Source: Acanthacorydalis orientalis (lineage: Eukaryota; Arthropoda; Insecta; Megaloptera; Corydalidae). From it: a stretch of DNA of 64,000 nucleotides. The DNA lies in assembly GCA_034766995.1 (NCBI GenBank), contig CM068318.1, positions 4,721,001 through 4,785,000 on the forward strand. The letters run 5' to 3'. The notes under the pieces are model-generated. The model saw nothing but the letters and a program-made list of their open reading frames with translations, had not been told where the DNA came from and did no database searches. Within the stretch, counting starts at the first letter, position 1. Every line of letters begins with the position of its first letter. Made by a program: the position numbers and the translations under genes. Of the stretch, positions 45,977-58,396 are shown piece by piece.

Positions 45977-47332
45977 GTATATACTAAAAAATACAATGAG
46001 ATTTATTTACACAGAGACAGTTGTAGCAACCGTATAAATAATAGAAAAATATTTCAGCAAATATATTCACACGTATGTTTTCTTATATATTTTTGCTCTA
46101 TAAAATTGTTTTATTTTAAGGTATATTCTTATTTTATTTTGAGCGCAAAGTCGTAAATTTCTCTAAGTATTTTTAATATTAAATGTTATATGATGTTAAA
46201 TATATTTACTAAATAAACTATGTCTTTAGTTTACACAATATGATTAATTATTGTGATTGATTATCCAGTATTTTTTTAATCAGTTTCAATTTAAAAATAA
46301 TTTGTAGGCAGGAATACTGAGTAGTCTAATGCCCCTTATGTTGTCTAATGCCTAGTCTAATTTTTAATGCTCTTACTTTGGTAGCTGTGTGAACCAACAA
46401 TAAGTTACTCTTTAATCTATAATTGGGCTAGAGAGTTAGTTTTAGTTTAGATACTATTTTGATGTATTTTGGAAGATTCAGTTGTTAGCTTAACAGTTTA
46501 TTAGCAATTTTTAAAAATATTGAATTATTTTTATATAAAAAATCATTTTTATCACCAATAATAAATGTATATAGACACTGCCCGACTTACATTGATTTTA
46601 CATACGTAGACTCGAACTGATGTACTTAGAGAAGGAGAATTAAATTTTGATTTAACACTTTGAAATATGAATTGTTATTTTAAGAAATATTTTTATTTTT
46701 TTTTGTCCTTTATTTCCATAGTTATTAAAATATAAAAGCTAGAATAGGATTTTTAAACATTTAATAAATATTTAATAAACATTTAATTATCATTTAATTA
46801 TCATAAACATTTTTTTTTCTGTACATGAAGTTGATTTTACTTTAAGAAGAAGTGGAAAAGGGAAAGGGTAATTTACAGGGGTCAATTCGTGTATGTGTGT
46901 ATACTTAATGTTTACCCTTAAACGTAACTTTATTGTTGAGTACATATAACACTAGTATAAAGTATTATACGACATACAGTATACAAAATAACTGATCAGA
47001 AATACCCTCCTGACGATAATTAATAAATCAGATATTTGATTGGAAAGAAATCTATTAATTATTTAGACATCAACCCTCGTCTGAATAAAATTATCTTCAA
47101 AATATATGATATATACATATTTATATATTTATGTTGTCTGTGATAAGTATTAAATATGAATTGGAAGTAAATTACATTTCCGCGTTGTTACAATCTACAT
47201 AATTTGTGGATCTAGTAATAGGTTTTCAAAATTTAGAATGCTCTGAAAAATATATTATTCATTGATACATCCGAGTAAAAATGAATTAGTAATTATATTT
47301 ATTCAGTATAATTATGCATTCTTTATAATGTT
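45975..47332. other. AT-rich non-coding DNA
   Basis: No gene is seen. TAGTCTAATGCC-like words recur at 46320-46365 as a minor local repeat. Confidence 0.5.
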
Positions 47333-47840
47333 CTAATCTTAATTTTTTCAATTTCTTCGTGCACATATTAATATTATTTTAAAGTGCATTTTTCTGTCTG
47401 TATTTTGGTTACATCGACTTTGGTTTTATAATTAATTTTGCTTCAAATTGGGATACTGAATTAAAGGTGGAAAAGAAACAAATAGTAACATTTTTTGCAT
47501 GAGTTCAATCCGAATTGTAAGGCAGCAGAAACTGATCCTAAACTAAACGATGCTTTTAGTGTTGGTACTGTTAAGGAACATACGGTGGTTCCAAAAAGTT
47601 TATGCTGGGAACGAGACCCTTGAAGATACAGGTCACGGCCGTCTTTCTCCAGTTCATAACGACCATCTGAAAGCGTTAGTCGAATCAGAATCATGCACAA
47701 TAATTCTAGAGCTTACATAAAAGTTAGAGGTTAGTCATCCAGCAGTTCTGGACCACTTAAAACAGCTAGAAAAATTAAACAGAGAAAAATGTGTATGAAT
47801 TTGAAGGTCATAAACCGCAATTATTTTTCTACCAACCTAA
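47333..47840 (+). mobile_element. Mariner-like element, 5' end lost, 3' end intact
   Basis: The 3' terminus, read on the minus strand, is TTAGGTTGGTAGAAAAATAA and is flanked by TA (47841-47842). The leader and N-terminal transposase region follow the copies at 2402 and 36881. This copy keeps more of the region downstream of the GHRRP-like loop: CATCTGAAAGCGTTAGTCGA (LKALVE) and a CCAGCAGTTCTGGACCACTT stretch encoding PAVLDHLKQLEKL. That matches the second helix-turn-helix (STVxxHLKQxGK) of cecropia-type mariners. Frameshifts and stops are present, the catalytic domain is absent, and the 5' inverted repeat is missing. The 79-residue minus-strand frame here is a shadow. Confidence 0.88.
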
Positions 47841-47859
47841 TATATTGAAAACTATAAAA

Positions 47860-47861
<2 letters not shown>

Positions 47862-47929
<68 letters not shown>
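47862..47929. repeat. (TA)n microsatellite
   Basis: A TA run of about 68 bp, about 20 bp from the mariner 3' end. Confidence 0.95.
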
Positions 47930-47931
<2 letters not shown>

Positions 47932-48316
47932 CCAATCGAAAAATAAGTTCATCTTCTCTCCAATTAATATTTTATATTATGAATTGAAATCTCCGATGAT
48001 ACAGACTGAATCAATACGAAACTGAACGAGGCGAATATTGAAATTGTTAATACCTCTGTATCTTTATATTTCTATAATTAATCAAATGTAAACTTTACAG
48101 AAGCTAACTAATTATATTAGCTTTGTAATAAAAAAAAGAACTTCCGGGGTGAATAAACTTAACGAATGAAAAACAGTCGTGTATTCTTTCGAAACGCTCA
48201 CTCACTTATTTTATTATTCATAAAGCAGCTCCGTTTTCTGATTTGTAAACGTTTTTTGTTCCGTACAGAAATGTAGGTACGGATTCTTTCACCGGATTCA
48301 AAATACTATTTATAAT

Positions 48317-48319
<3 letters not shown>
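47930..48319. other. AT-rich non-coding DNA
   Basis: No gene is recognised. Confidence 0.5.
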
Positions 48320-48377
<58 letters not shown>

Positions 48378-48385
48378 TGTGTGTA
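48320..48385. repeat. Compound (TA)n(TG)n microsatellite
   Basis: About 52 bp of TA followed by TGTGTGTTGTGTG. Confidence 0.95.
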
Positions 48386-48699
48386 CGTGCGCATGTTATA
48401 AATATATAATAAAGTCATAATTCAATTATTTGTGATAGATTTATATAATATTTTTTTATTGATGTGCTTTACAATCGTACACATGTCTACTTTATGATTT
48501 TGTGAACGAAATTCTAATAAGTTCAACTTGAGAACGAATCGACCAAACAAATCCTAACGCACGCAAACATCTGATGAAAATTTTAAATTACAATATTCGA
48601 TTTAGTGTACACAGTCGAGTGTATTCTGTGCTTATAACCTATTATGTATTAATAAGGTTCAAATGAGATGTGTACAAAGCATAATATTAACGGAAATGT

Positions 48700-48870
48700 A
48701 AACTATAAATCATAGCATTCCAAGCCATCGAACTCGATCCACGTGGCCCTGGACAACTGTACGAACGTATTCGCACAATTCAGGGCCGAACCGTGTGCTT
48801 TTTATATCGAGAGACAGTCACTCTCCGGTCGTACGCTTTCGGATTGTCTGAATGTAATTTACGACAAGAA
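48700..48870. promoter_or_regulatory. CpG-containing complex island
   Basis: Contains GCCATCGAACTCGATCCACG, TGGCCCTGGACAAC, GGGCCGAACCGTG and CTCTCCGGTCGTACG. A TTTTTATAT run at about 48797 could be a TATA-like site, but no initiator lies at the right distance. No open frame supports a gene. It is a possible regulatory element. Confidence 0.35.
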
Positions 48871-49123
48871 AATACACAAGACGTGTCGAAGGAAATCAAA
48901 GAATGTTCAAGGAAAATAAAATATATACGGATCTAAATAAAGAATGAAATTAAAAAAAGATATTCATTTCAAAGAAACAAAAGATCAAAGAAAATTACAG
49001 AATAGCATTACGATGAATGGGCGATTCAATACGAAGCAGTCTTATACAACCCCTGGTTTCAATGCTCCATGTACGATTTGAAATTTTGTGTTCGAAGGAA
49101 GTTTTTAAAGTACATTTTAACAG

Positions 49124-49126
<3 letters not shown>

Positions 49127-49168
<42 letters not shown>
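49127..49168. repeat. (TA)n microsatellite
   Basis: A TA run of about 42 bp. Open frames through it on both strands are artefacts. Confidence 0.95.
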
Positions 49169-49170
<2 letters not shown>

Positions 49171-50650
49171 ACGATGATATATTTTTCTGTAGCATTAAGT
49201 TTTGTTTATACGATGAAACAAACAGTAAAATTATACCCTCTTCAGTTCTCATTTAAGGTATTCTTTAGATAAAATTTTTCCTTCGTCTTTCGTTCTAATA
49301 TAGCCAATTTACAAAAAAATGTTCCATCTTGAGTTATACGTTTTGAGATGCTACTATTTAAGAAGAACTCGAAAAAATGAAACATTTTAATATGCAATAC
49401 ATAGAGTGAATGATCCTTTGAAATATGTCTTATCTTGAGATATAAATTTTCTTGCAAAAAAGAAAAATATAAAAACATATCGAATAATATTGTAATACTA
49501 TTTTAAAATATATTCCTTAATTTTGTAAGGATTTACTATTGAAACTAAAATTTTAAAATGTGTTCTTAGAAAAGTAAGACGATTTAATTATTTTCCATAT
49601 TAAAAAAAAAACTATTAACGTTATCTTAATTTTCCTCGAACGAAATGGATATTCGTATTGTGATTTTTATTTTAAAAATAAATTAAATGTTCTACCTAGA
49701 GAAAATAAAATAATTTAAAATCGTAAAGCTCTCGTTTTAAATTAAATGCCAATGACCTCACTCCCGACAAGTGTATATTTCTTTATATACTTTTTCTATG
49801 ATTTTATTTTACATAAAGAGTCTCTTTTATGTCTTTATAGTATTTAGAAATATATATATATATATGTATATAATATTTCATTTTAAATTTACATTTATTA
49901 TCATTCTCTGTTTAAAGGAATGTGATAATAATTTGTTTTCACTTTAAAAGAATTTAATATCATTTAATTTACACGATTAGTCTAAGTGGTTTTATTATAT
50001 TTTATAATAAAATCATACTTTTTGATCTATTTGATATAATTTGAATTTAGTTAACATTCCAAGAAATTTTGTACATAAAATTTCTCAGAATTCGACTTTT
50101 ATCGAAATCGTGTAAAAAGTGTCATATGGATATGTTTGTTTTAAGGAAAAAAAACATTGAATTTACCTTGTAACGTTTATGAGTATATGAGAATATTTAT
50201 TCATTTATTGCTGGACAGGAACACTTGTTTAATATTTATAAAATAGAGAATATATTTTTTTGAAAAAAATGCAATTCATTATAATTGATATCGAAAATGT
50301 AATGCGACACAGTTTTATTGTATTGTTCTAGTGCATCCTGAATTAAAAAGTTTAAAGTAAAATCAAATCAAGTATATTTGAAAATATTTGTAGTATGCAT
50401 ATAAAACCATCTCATTTTGTCAAGTACTTTAAAGAAAATATTTTGTTAAATACTTAAAGAAGAACAATGTATTAAAGGAATCATACGTATAAAATCTTAT
50501 AATTATAATCTTGTGAGACATTAAATATAATATTAGTGACTAAAAAATCTTTTCTAATTTATTTTCTTAAGGTATAAAATATTGACAATTATATCTTAAA
50601 ATTAACAATCGCGCCTCAACGAATGTGCATATATATACACACACACATTT

Positions 50651-50654
<4 letters not shown>
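49169..50654. other. AT-rich non-coding DNA
   Basis: Contains a short TA run at 49852-49866. No gene or known element is seen. Confidence 0.5.

Positions 50655-50708
<54 letters not shown>
50655..50708. repeat. (TA)n microsatellite
   Basis: A TA run of about 54 bp, preceded by a short CA/TG run. Confidence 0.95.
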
Positions 50709-50711
<3 letters not shown>

Positions 50712-51058
50712 CAGATTTAAAATTAGTCTTCAACATCTTTCTTAAGAATGACACACTTGCTAAATCTAATAGAGGAGAACAGACACCTATCTGAACCAAA
50801 TGAAGAAAAATCACCAAAACGATGAATCTCAAGGATATTTTAATGAATCTAATGCGTTATTTTAATTAAAAAAATTAATGCAATTATTAAAAAAAATAAT
50901 ATAACTTTACACATAAGTATGGTATATTGATGGTTTAAAAGTCGATCAGATTAAGTCAGTTGTAGATAAAAATTCTTTCTTTATTTAAACATTTTAATCA
51001 AAATTGTAAAGTTAATCAATTTTTCAATAAATGATTTATAAGAAAGTGCATCTTTTCG

Positions 51059-51059
<1 letters not shown>

Positions 51060-51110
<51 letters not shown>
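51060..51110. repeat. (TA)n microsatellite
   Basis: A TA run of about 51 bp. Confidence 0.95.
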
Positions 51111-51115
<5 letters not shown>

Positions 51116-51592
51116 TAATTATAAACTTTGTTTTAAAATATTCGAAAAACATCAAGAAATAAAAAATATCTATTTAAAAAAACCTTTTCATTTGAAATTC
51201 GAAAACGATATTACAACGAATATTAGTTGAAATAATTTGAAATATTTCTAACAGTCTGTTTTTCTTTTTTTTTTAAAAAACTTTATTCTTCTAAAAAGTC
51301 GATAAACAAGATAAGCTCTGACTCCACAATATTCTTTTAGATATTTGTATAAAAATATTTTTTCTGCCGTAGCTCACCTCACACATATGTAAATGACATG
51401 ATTTCTGAAATATTTAAATGTCAGAAATGTGTAAGTGACATAACATTTATTTAGACTTGTTTCTGTTGCTTCTATCAGTTTTACGCTGAACGATTTTCAT
51501 GTGATTCTATGTCATTCTCGGAAATTTTATTAGGTATAAGTTTTCGAGTTCCTGTTTGGGGTTCCTGTTATTTCTTAAGTATGCTATAAACA

Positions 51593-51595
<3 letters not shown>
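51111..51595. other. AT-rich non-coding DNA
   Basis: No gene is recognised. Confidence 0.5.
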
Positions 51596-51638
<43 letters not shown>

Positions 51639-51654
51639 TTGTGTATGTATGTGT
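51596..51654. repeat. Compound (TA)n(TG)n microsatellite
   Basis: About 35 bp of TA followed by TG/TATG units. Confidence 0.95.
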
Positions 51655-51839
51655 ACGTTAAGTCGTAGTAATCATGATGAGGATAGTATGGAATTTTTGT
51701 AGTATGTAAAATATTTAAAGATATTATTTATGTTGAAAGGATAATAGTTATTCTCCGCTGGGCATTAGTAATGAGTAGTCCGGACCTATTTGTATAAAAC
51801 ATACATACAGTCGAAAGCACATACACATATAATAAGATT

Positions 51840-52520
51840 GTAATGGTAATTTCTGCGGTGTTGTGTTTACGTCTGTTTGTGCACTAGTAGATAGCACCGA
51901 ATTCTTGCGTCGGGTGGTCCGGGCCGTCTCCACCACCCGTTCCCCGTTCGCCCGCAGTAATATGCGATCTTCTCTATGTTGCCGAACCCCCGCCAACTTG
52001 TTTGACGTAATAACTTTATGCAGTACTGAGTCGACTACTTTGTAACGTTGTAACAGCAACCCTTCCCATCTCAGCCTCGCGCTCACACTCCGTTCGACCC
52101 CTACGCTTCCCTGTAGGCTGTATCGGATCGAGACTCGTGGAACTTGGTGATGCAGGCGTAATTGTAGTTTTATGTGAAAACTTGTTCATTATTTGTGATT
52201 TGTGTTGTTATTTCCGAGTTAAATGTTTTTGATGAGTACAGAGTTCGTTCCGCCAACGAGCTAAATAGTAGCTTAACGTTGAATTTCGGTATGTAGTTAT
52301 GTTTCTCATAATATCAAGTTCATTTTCTTATCAGTGTGAAACAAGTGAATTTTGATCGTTTGTTGACAATTTATGTGAAATTTATGATAATTTGTTGATA
52401 TGTAAGTTTTGGAACCGAGAGAGATTTGATCTCGACGAAGCGTTATGTGAATTAAGCGATGCGGTTGTCTTCGACGATGACTTGACGCGGAATTTGTATC
52501 AGATCAATAGTACATACAAA
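51840..52520 (+). promoter_or_regulatory. GC-rich island, candidate promoter with first exon and donor
   Basis: One of the strongest islands in the window. A GC-rich core at 51900-52135 (TGCGTCGGGTGGTCCGGGCC, CCCGTTCCCCGTTCGCCCGC, AGCCTCGCGCTCACACTCCG) grades into T/G-rich sequence at 52150-52400. That tail resembles an insect 5' untranslated leader and has a consensus donor GTAAGT at 52402-52407. CpG-rich blocks (GACGAAGCG, TTCGACGATGACTTGACGCG) continue to 52520. A minus-strand frame of 112 residues (51748-52086) covers the core. It has no recognisable domain, but it is the only long frame free of microsatellite in such an island, so a minus-strand exon is not excluded. Confidence 0.4.
51911..51939. 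other. GC-rich perfect hairpin
   Basis: CGGGTGGT, a 13-base loop, then ACCACCCG: an 8-base perfect stem within the GC-rich core of the island. Confidence 0.6.
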
Positions 52521-53682
52521 AAAATAATTTGAATCCAGTATACAAGAATAAAAATCGATTTCTTACTATCCTCAATAAATATTTATAATTTATTCTAAAA
52601 CTTACAGATAGAATACTATAAATCTTTCTAAATGTTTCAATTAAATCCAAAACTCTTTAAGTGCTTACAAGAAATAATACTTTTTAAAAACGTACACTAA
52701 AATTTCACAATGATATTAATATTAGTTTTAGTTAGGTAATTAAGCCACAATCAGAGTTTAGGCATTATAGTTAAATTCACTCCCATAAATGTTCACACAC
52801 TTTTTTATAGAAATATTCAACAATTGATTGATAAGTGTATCATAATGAAAAAAAGAAATTATTAAACATTTTATAAGAAAGTATTATATAATGGGGATTT
52901 ATTTGTAAAAGAGTAAATTTAATATTTTTTTAAAAAAATAAATCACAATATATCTCTAAGAAAAAATGTTTAATACAAATATTTCTAATGTAGTCATTAA
53001 CTATGCTTGAAATTTTCTGATTAAAATGAAAGAATCTTAAAACACAAAAACTGCATATTTTTACTGAAGATTTTATTTCATAGATATCGAAAAGTATTCT
53101 TAAAAAATGTTAAATTTTGTATGTTAATTTTTTTGTTCTTACAAAATGATTATCTTTGATTAATCTCTTATAAAAATATATTTTTTATTATTATAAATAA
53201 ATTTTTTTCTAGCATTTTATTCTTGTACACTCTTAGAACTGATCACAGACTTAAAAAAATATTTAATTTTTATTACAAATGTGTATAGAAAAAATCATAT
53301 ATTATAAATTGTTCTTGGAATTTATCATTAAATGATTTAATGAATTTTTATTTCTGTGTTTTCTATCATATTTTATAATTATATTTTTTAAATGATCTAC
53401 TAAAAAACTTTTAGATACTGATATCCACTAATAAAATGTATTTGTTCTATTTAATATTCATTAATTGAATAATTACTGTTTCTAAACTCATACATTATTA
53501 TTATCTTACACGATTTACTATTTTTATATGGTTTTTCTGTATACTTCTTCAATTTTAGGTGAATTCTTTGTCCACGTACAACTCTGCTTCTTTTACAAGC
53601 AATTAAGACTGTCATTACTTTCAACTAGACCTTAAATTGATTCTAGAATATGGATTTTGAGGTATTTATTATAATTTATAAA
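52521..53682. other. AT-rich non-coding DNA
   Basis: No gene is seen. A family X-like fragment (AAATTCACTCCCATAAATGT) lies at 52775-52794. A weak recursive-like junction, TTTTAG|GTGAAT, with a moderate pyrimidine tract lies at 53558/53559. Confidence 0.45.
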
Positions 53683-53692
53683 TCATATATAT

Positions 53693-53731
<39 letters not shown>
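53683..53731. repeat. (TA)n microsatellite with ACATGT centre
   Basis: A TA run interrupted by a TACATGTA palindrome, about 49 bp. Confidence 0.95.
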
Positions 53732-53735
<4 letters not shown>

Positions 53736-55714
53736 GGGATAAAATTAACAAATATCATATTAAAGAATGAATTCAAGTCCTGTGTTCACATAAAAAAACC
53801 TAAAATCGGTTGTAGAAGAAACAAAATCACACATTACTTACAGGATTCGCATAGAAAAATTATTCACTGTTTGCTTTTCTCATTTAATTTACATATTTTT
53901 TATTCTATGTATATTTAACATTAAATACAGATGAAATAATAGTTTAAAAAGTTTGAATAAATAAATTTCAATAATAATCAAGAATAGTTTTAAAAATAAT
54001 CAAACTTTTAATAATAATGACATAAAATCCATACTTTGTGGATTTGAAAGGAGCTCGTCTGATTAAATTGAAAATAAATTCTGTAACATTTAAATCGAAC
54101 AGGTATCAAAATAAAATAAATTTTAATCAGAATAATCGTTCATGCGTGCTATTATTTCGAGACCTTCTGAACGGTAAATCGCTATCATGGAGGTTGTACA
54201 GCTGACATTTGTAAAGGACCATTTACTTCCACTTGTACATACAGTTTTCGTGTTGCACGAAAATTGTGTTACTATATAATAAAATTATCTGTTTGAAATC
54301 AATACGACGCTGTTCCAATTCGGTGAGAATAGGAAAGAAGGATTGATTGTTAAGAAGTTTTTTTAAAAGAGATTTCAAATAATAAAGTGAGAAAATTAAA
54401 AAAATCTATATCTTGAGCAGATTTTCTTATTTTATTTTCAAATTATATCAATTTTATAGAAAAGATAAAATTAAATAATTTCAAGTCATGTTCAATGTGT
54501 GTTGTATGTAGTTTTATCTTCAGGATAAAATCCGAAAAAAATTTAATTATATTTTTAAGTAATTTATAAAGAGATTGTACTAAAAATAAAATGATATTAA
54601 ATACTATTTTTTTCAGTAGGTTGTTCTAAAATGGATATAATCACAATATAAATATAGGATTCTGACTAGATTAACTTTTACTAATGAATTATTTACTCAT
54701 TTTACAGACTAAAAATTGTTTTCTAATCAAAAATGTTCAATAATTTATTGTTTATTGGCTGAACAAGATTTTTCTCTACAATTATTAGTCTAATATTGAA
54801 ACTTAGAATATCTAATTTAGTTTTTATTGAATCAGAATATAAATTCTAAAAATTAAAACTGTAAATTAAGAAACACAAGAATATACAAAGAACTCTTTTA
54901 AATAATTAACAATCTTGAAAATCATATTAAATATTCGAAATGTATAAAAATATAGAACACGAATAAAAATATAAAAGCAGATAAAAACAAGAAATATAAA
55001 AATACCATCAAGCTGAATAAAATATGTTCAGAGTTGTTTTAATAAAAAAATATATTTTTTAAATTTGAATCGTAAACTTGTTGAATGAATTTTAGTATAA
55101 TTGGAAAATTTACCGTTCAATTTTTCTGTTCAAAACATATACAAAAAATTATTCCAGCAAAGTACTTGTAAATAAATATAAATTGAATAGTGTACGAATT
55201 TCGAATAACTGTGTTTACGAACCATTTATTTGTTCGCGTCTATCATTGTGAGGTTGACCTTAAGGTAAAGTTCGAAATCCTGTACATCACAGTAAAAAAA
55301 GAATATTATCATTTATATTTGGAAACATAAGGCACATACACACACACTCATATATCTCGGAAATAACAGTCTAGACGAATGATCAAGACTCTTTTCTGAG
55401 GGAGCGGTAATTTTAAAAAGGGATATACATGTTTCAGTTACATCAGCTTCTTCTTAAGTTACCATAAATTTTAAATAGGTGGGTGAATAATTGAATCATT
55501 TTTATGTGCAGAGAAGGCAATAGAGGGTATATACTTTAATCATGTTTTGTATGTTGGGGAAAAAACGAAAAGACCTGGCTCAGAGCAATTTATTTTTTCT
55601 TTTTAGAGATACACTCTAACATATATTTAATTTTCAACTACTAACCTTCATTTTTAACAATATGACGTTTAAAATGTTTATAAAAAATATTCACGAACAA
55701 ATATCACATTACAT

Positions 55715-55715
<1 letters not shown>
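53732..55715. other. AT-rich non-coding DNA
   Basis: No gene is recognised. A family X-like fragment lies at about 54690-54765 (TCAAAAATGTTCAATAATTT). Confidence 0.45.
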
Positions 55716-55745
<30 letters not shown>

Positions 55746-55748
55746 CAC
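55716..55748. repeat. Compound (CA)n(TA)n microsatellite
   Basis: ACACACACACA followed by about 20 bp of TA. Confidence 0.9.
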
Positions 55749-56530
55749 ATATGTTATAAAAAATAAACATGGATATAGTTTCCATTGCGTGAAACTGAAT
55801 ATGTAAATATTTAGTGAAAATATAGAGAAAAAAAACTGTTACTATTGGTTTATACTGCATTAAAAAATACTTTACGGTGCTGTTAATATTTATACAAACA
55901 TTTTTAGAATTAAAGTTGTATTATTGTTAATCAGTATGTGAATGCGGTTCAAGTATGGAAATTTTAATGTGATAGATATATCAGAATGTGGTTTTGCATG
56001 CGAGAGCTTGAGCGTAAGCAGTTCGTACGTTTTTATTTATTCATTCGTTCGTATTTATCGATTATTACTTACAGTACAATTTTTGAATGCTATTTTTAAC
56101 CGCGTTTATTTTAATTGAGTATTCAGTTCATTTTGAACAGCGGTTCCACGAATGTATAATTAAATCGATATAAAATAATTATGTTTTTATATATATAAGT
56201 ATACAGTTCTTGTATATGTTTATCAATTTACTTTTGAATTAACAGCTTGTTCAAACGTTTTCTAGTATCAATGGTTCTTGTTTCAGTAGAATTATTTAAA
56301 ACTCTTAACACTCTAGTAATTTGTTTTTGGAGAAGTCTTCAAATTTCAATTAGTTGGGATTTCTATAAATTTATGTCTACAGTACGGACTATTTCTTTTA
56401 TGTCAATTTGAGTTATTTTAATAACGATTTTTTATATAAAACAACTTCTTGAGTATTAATTCAGTCTTCTATAGTGTAAGAGTTTTTTATGATTATAATG
56501 AATTATTACGAATCGTTCTCTCTCTTTTTT
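55749..56530. other. AT-rich non-coding DNA
   Basis: No gene is seen. The sequence at 55985-56080 is slightly more complex. Confidence 0.5.
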
Positions 56531-56547
56531 CTCTCTCTATATATATT

Positions 56548-56609
<62 letters not shown>
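56531..56609. repeat. Self-complementary (CT)n(AT)n(AG)n microsatellite
   Basis: CTCTCTCT, an AT-rich centre of about 45 bp, then a GA run of about 24 bp. The two purine/pyrimidine arms are mutually complementary, so the array can fold back on itself. Confidence 0.9.
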
Positions 56610-57196
56610 AATATAGATAAGTTCAGAGGTCGTTAAAGTTTTGCACACAAATTTTTGAAAGAGTATATACGAATTTTTTGCATATAAATTGTGTACTTTG
56701 TGTTATTCTGTATAACTCTGTTCTGTTGAAATGGTTTAGATGTAGTGGATTCTACGTAGAAAGAATAAAAATGAAACTGTTTACAAACATGTCAATGAGC
56801 TTAAAGCAGACTGAATTTAATGTTTTTTTTTTTTTTTATAATGAAAACGTATTACTCATAGACATTAATTGATGATTCAAAATGTTTATAGCAATAAGTG
56901 TGTAGACAGATCTGTTACAAGTCTTTCAGTAAAAAAATAAGAACTTGTAAAAAGGAAACTAATAGTGTGTCACAGCAAGTAACCACAATAATTAATAAAA
57001 TATTGAGTCTTTAATCAAGGAAGACTATTTTTTGAAACCTTCAGTTTTACGGAATAAAAAACAATATTTGAAGTATAACAATATATTTTTTTAAATAATG
57101 CTTAAGAATAAATTTTGAAAATCGTTTGATGTCGTTTTTATAATTTACATTGTCTATTTTTTTATGTTAAATATTGATCATAAAAATTTCTCTGAT

Positions 57197-57198
<2 letters not shown>
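56610..57198. other. AT-rich non-coding DNA
   Basis: No gene is recognised. Confidence 0.5.
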
Positions 57199-57251
<53 letters not shown>

Positions 57252-57252
57252 A
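57199..57252. repeat. Compound (TA)n(TG)n microsatellite
   Basis: About 40 bp of TA followed by about 14 bp of TG. Confidence 0.95.
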
Positions 57253-57590
57253 AACAAGTATTTTATTTTACGAAAAATCTCTCGTCGAACGTAACACATT
57301 GTTGTTAACTAACAAAGAGACGAAACGACGTTCCGAAATATAGTACGTTACGTTGTTCTTGTTAGCTGAAGACGTGTCAATTTTAGATCTCATCACTATT
57401 TACTTCAACCACAACGTATGTTTACTCTTCAGTCATAACATAAAAGAGGTGTTCGAAAAATAAGTTATTTTGTTGTGTGCTTATCACGTTTTCACGATAA
57501 TAACCGGCATACTGTAAATATTTGACGTACACGCAATTATCATACCGTATACAAATGTGTTATTTATTACATTAGGGATTTTATGTATAA

Positions 57591-57593
<3 letters not shown>
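57253..57593. other. Complex stretch with CpG
   Basis: AGACGAAACGACGTTCCG, GTACGTTACGTTG and GAAGACGTGTC occur at 57310-57390. This is a possible small conserved element; no gene is seen. Confidence 0.35.
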
Positions 57594-57644
<51 letters not shown>

Positions 57645-57664
57645 GTATATATATATACTATGTA
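57594..57664. repeat. (TA)n microsatellite ending in a perfect palindrome
   Basis: About 47 bp of TA run into the palindrome TACATAGTATAT / ATATACTATGTA (57639-57664). Confidence 0.95.
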
Positions 57665-58396
57665 TATTTATACATATGTGTATTTATGGAAAAGAATATT
57701 ATTATTTACTTAAACAATTATTTGTTGAGTTAAAACATTTTCATAAAACAAAAAGTATGATATTTAATAAAATATGTAGGAATATTTATTTGAAAGGTCA
57801 TTGACCAAAGAAAAGACTACAATACAACTTGGTTACAGTAAAATCTGACTATTTTTCTTTCAATATTAATGACTCGCAATATCAGTAGCATGAAAAATTT
57901 TCCTGGATATATTTTCCTATACAAATCCCGGAAATGTGTAAATAATAAGTGAATGGAAATTTTAAAAGCTACGTACATAAATATCTGGAAACAAGATGTT
58001 AATCCTTTTATTTAAAATATGAACGTAGATATTTATAGAAGTAATAATAATTTAATCACATGTAAATATAACATTTTATTTTTAGTAATTCAAAGGTATT
58101 TATATTTCTAGTTGGTTGAATGGAGCTTAAAGCTAAGTAAAAACCTAAATTCTTATAAAAGACTAAATTTGTTTATTGTAGCCATGGGATGAACTCGTTG
58201 TAAATATGAATGTTTGAATGGAAGTATCTATGAAAGAAAAACCTCTTTTATGTGAATATTTCTTTGTTATAATCGTGAAGTGTTATATCCGTGCTATTTA
58301 TAACCTAGTTCGACTGTATAAGAAATCAAATATTTTTAATTTTTAGCTGGATGATAAAAGCACTTTGTCGCCAAACAGTTCCAAGACTGGCTAAAT
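57665..58396. other. AT-rich non-coding DNA
   Basis: No gene is recognised. Confidence 0.5.

Noticed and set aside
49235..49262. 12-base microexon between TCTTCAG and GTATTC
   Set aside because: The donor is poor and there is no branch point; it looks like chance.
51748..52086. 112-codon minus-strand open frame in a GC-rich island
   Set aside because: Not called as a gene because stop codons are diluted by GC and no domain is recognised. It is recorded under the island as a possibility.
53545..53570. Second recursive splice site, TTTTAG|GTGAAT
   Set aside because: The donor half is off consensus and the pyrimidine tract is interrupted, so it is far weaker than the site at 8539.
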